The position numbers and the translations under genes are program-made. This document shows, one piece after another, positions 63,684-64,000 of a stretch of 64,000 nucleotides of DNA. Within the stretch, counting starts at the first letter, position 1, and the number at the start of each line of letters is the position of its first letter. This DNA is from JBKPNJ01 sp963695705 (GTDB lineage Bacteria; Actinomycetota; Actinomycetes; Propionibacteriales; Nocardioidaceae). The notes beneath the pieces were generated by a model. It searched no databases, was not told the origin of the DNA, and saw only the letters and a list, made by a program, of their open reading frames with translations. Where the stretch lies: NCBI GenBank assembly GCA_963695705.1, contig CAVOHB010000009.1, forward strand, positions 1,452,857-1,516,856, written 5' to 3'.

Positions 63684-64000
63684 CCCGCGCAGACACGTTC
63701 GACGAGCAGGCACTCAAGGGCGTCATCGCCGACGCCCTGGCCAAGTCCCGCCGCCGCAGCCAGGGGCTCACCGTGGACACGCTCGACGAGCACGACCTGG
63801 TCAGCCAGCACTCCACGCTGATGTCACCGCTGGTGTGGGATCTGGCCCATGTCGGCAACTTCGAGGAGCTCTGGCTGCTGCGTGGCGTCACGGGCATGGC
63901 GCCGATGCGCCCCGAGATCGACCCGCTCTACGACGCCTTCGAGCACCCGCGTGCGGAGCGTCCCCAGCTTCCGCTGCTGCCCCCGGACGACGCGGTGGGA
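63680..64000 (+). CDS. egtB: Ergothioneine biosynthesis protein EgtB, N-terminal part
   Basis: First 107 codons of EgtB, cut by the window edge. ATG 63680 overlaps the egtA stop (ATGA). The N-terminal DinB-like domain is visible (ADALAKSRRRSQGLTVDTL), with HSTLMSPLVWDLAHVGNFEELWLLR supplying the HxxxxxxHxx iron-binding residues of the iron/O2-dependent sulfoxide synthase. The formylglycine-enzyme-like C-terminal domain lies beyond the window. Coupling and order egtA-egtB match the mycobacterial cluster. Confidence 0.92.
   Translation, partial: MTRADTFDEQALKGVIADALAKSRRRSQGLTVDTLDEHDLVSQHSTLMSPLVWDLAHVGNFEELWLLRGVTGMAPMRPEIDPLYDAFEHPRAERPQLPLLPPDDAVG

Overview
The window is high-GC DNA with frequent GTG starts, ATGA/GTGA gene overlaps, several apparently leaderless promoters and a strongly actinobacterial gene set (EttA next to an SSB paralogue, a paired dynamin-like GTPase, group II truncated haemoglobin, ergothioneine genes, secreted PKD giants). 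It fits an actinobacterium, plausibly Propionibacteriales/Nocardioidaceae; the family-level placement is inference from gene content only.

Layout. 1-13.8 kb is core-like: prolyl oligopeptidase (cut by the window edge) overlapping an MscS channel, OsmC-like protein, truncated haemoglobin, two translationally coupled hotdog thioesterases, a thiolase flanked by inverted arrays of one 21-bp tandem repeat, a MarR regulator with an operator-like site on its promoter, EttA, an SSB, a dynamin-like GTPase pair (first member frame-broken) and a PrsW-type protease. 13.99-24.18 kb is a genomic island integrated in tRNA-Arg(TCT): a 39-bp perfect direct repeat of the tRNA 3' half marks attL and attR, with a frame-broken integrase at one end and the 3' stump of a second integrase just outside attR. 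Its cargo includes three decayed genes (ZIP transporter, formylglycine-generating-enzyme-like protein, IS110 transposase) and several intact membrane or unknown genes. 24.2-29.3 kb holds trpB2, a frame-broken small gene, a secreted protein, a 52-residue membrane protein missed by length filters, two HTH regulators and an NmrA-like reductase.

29.3-46.9 kb is envelope-centred: two polytopic GT-C-like proteins, a PAP2 phosphatase, two secreted proteins, an FtsX-type permease without a neighbouring ATPase, a two-component system whose kinase ORF is fused to an IS3 orfA fragment, a CDP-alcohol phosphatidyltransferase, photolyase, aldo/keto reductase, sulfotransferase, a beta-propeller protein and a DUF1232 protein. 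47.3-52.8 kb is one 1,830-residue secreted protein with a beta-propeller and six PKD modules carrying cysteine pairs, ending in a strong terminator.

52.9-62.3 kb is a sugar locus: ROK regulator, BadF-type sugar kinase, VOC protein, then GH4 hydrolase, sugar-binding lipoprotein and two permeases on the minus strand, divergent from a polysaccharide deacetylase and the MsmK/UgpC-type ATPase. Import by ABC transporter, ATP-dependent phosphorylation by the BadF kinase and hydrolysis by GH4 would make a PTS-independent route (inference). This stretch carries an unusual density of single-base frame breaks; because both sides of each break keep family-typical sequence, sequencing or assembly error is more likely than true decay. 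The window ends in egtA and the start of egtB (ergothioneine biosynthesis).
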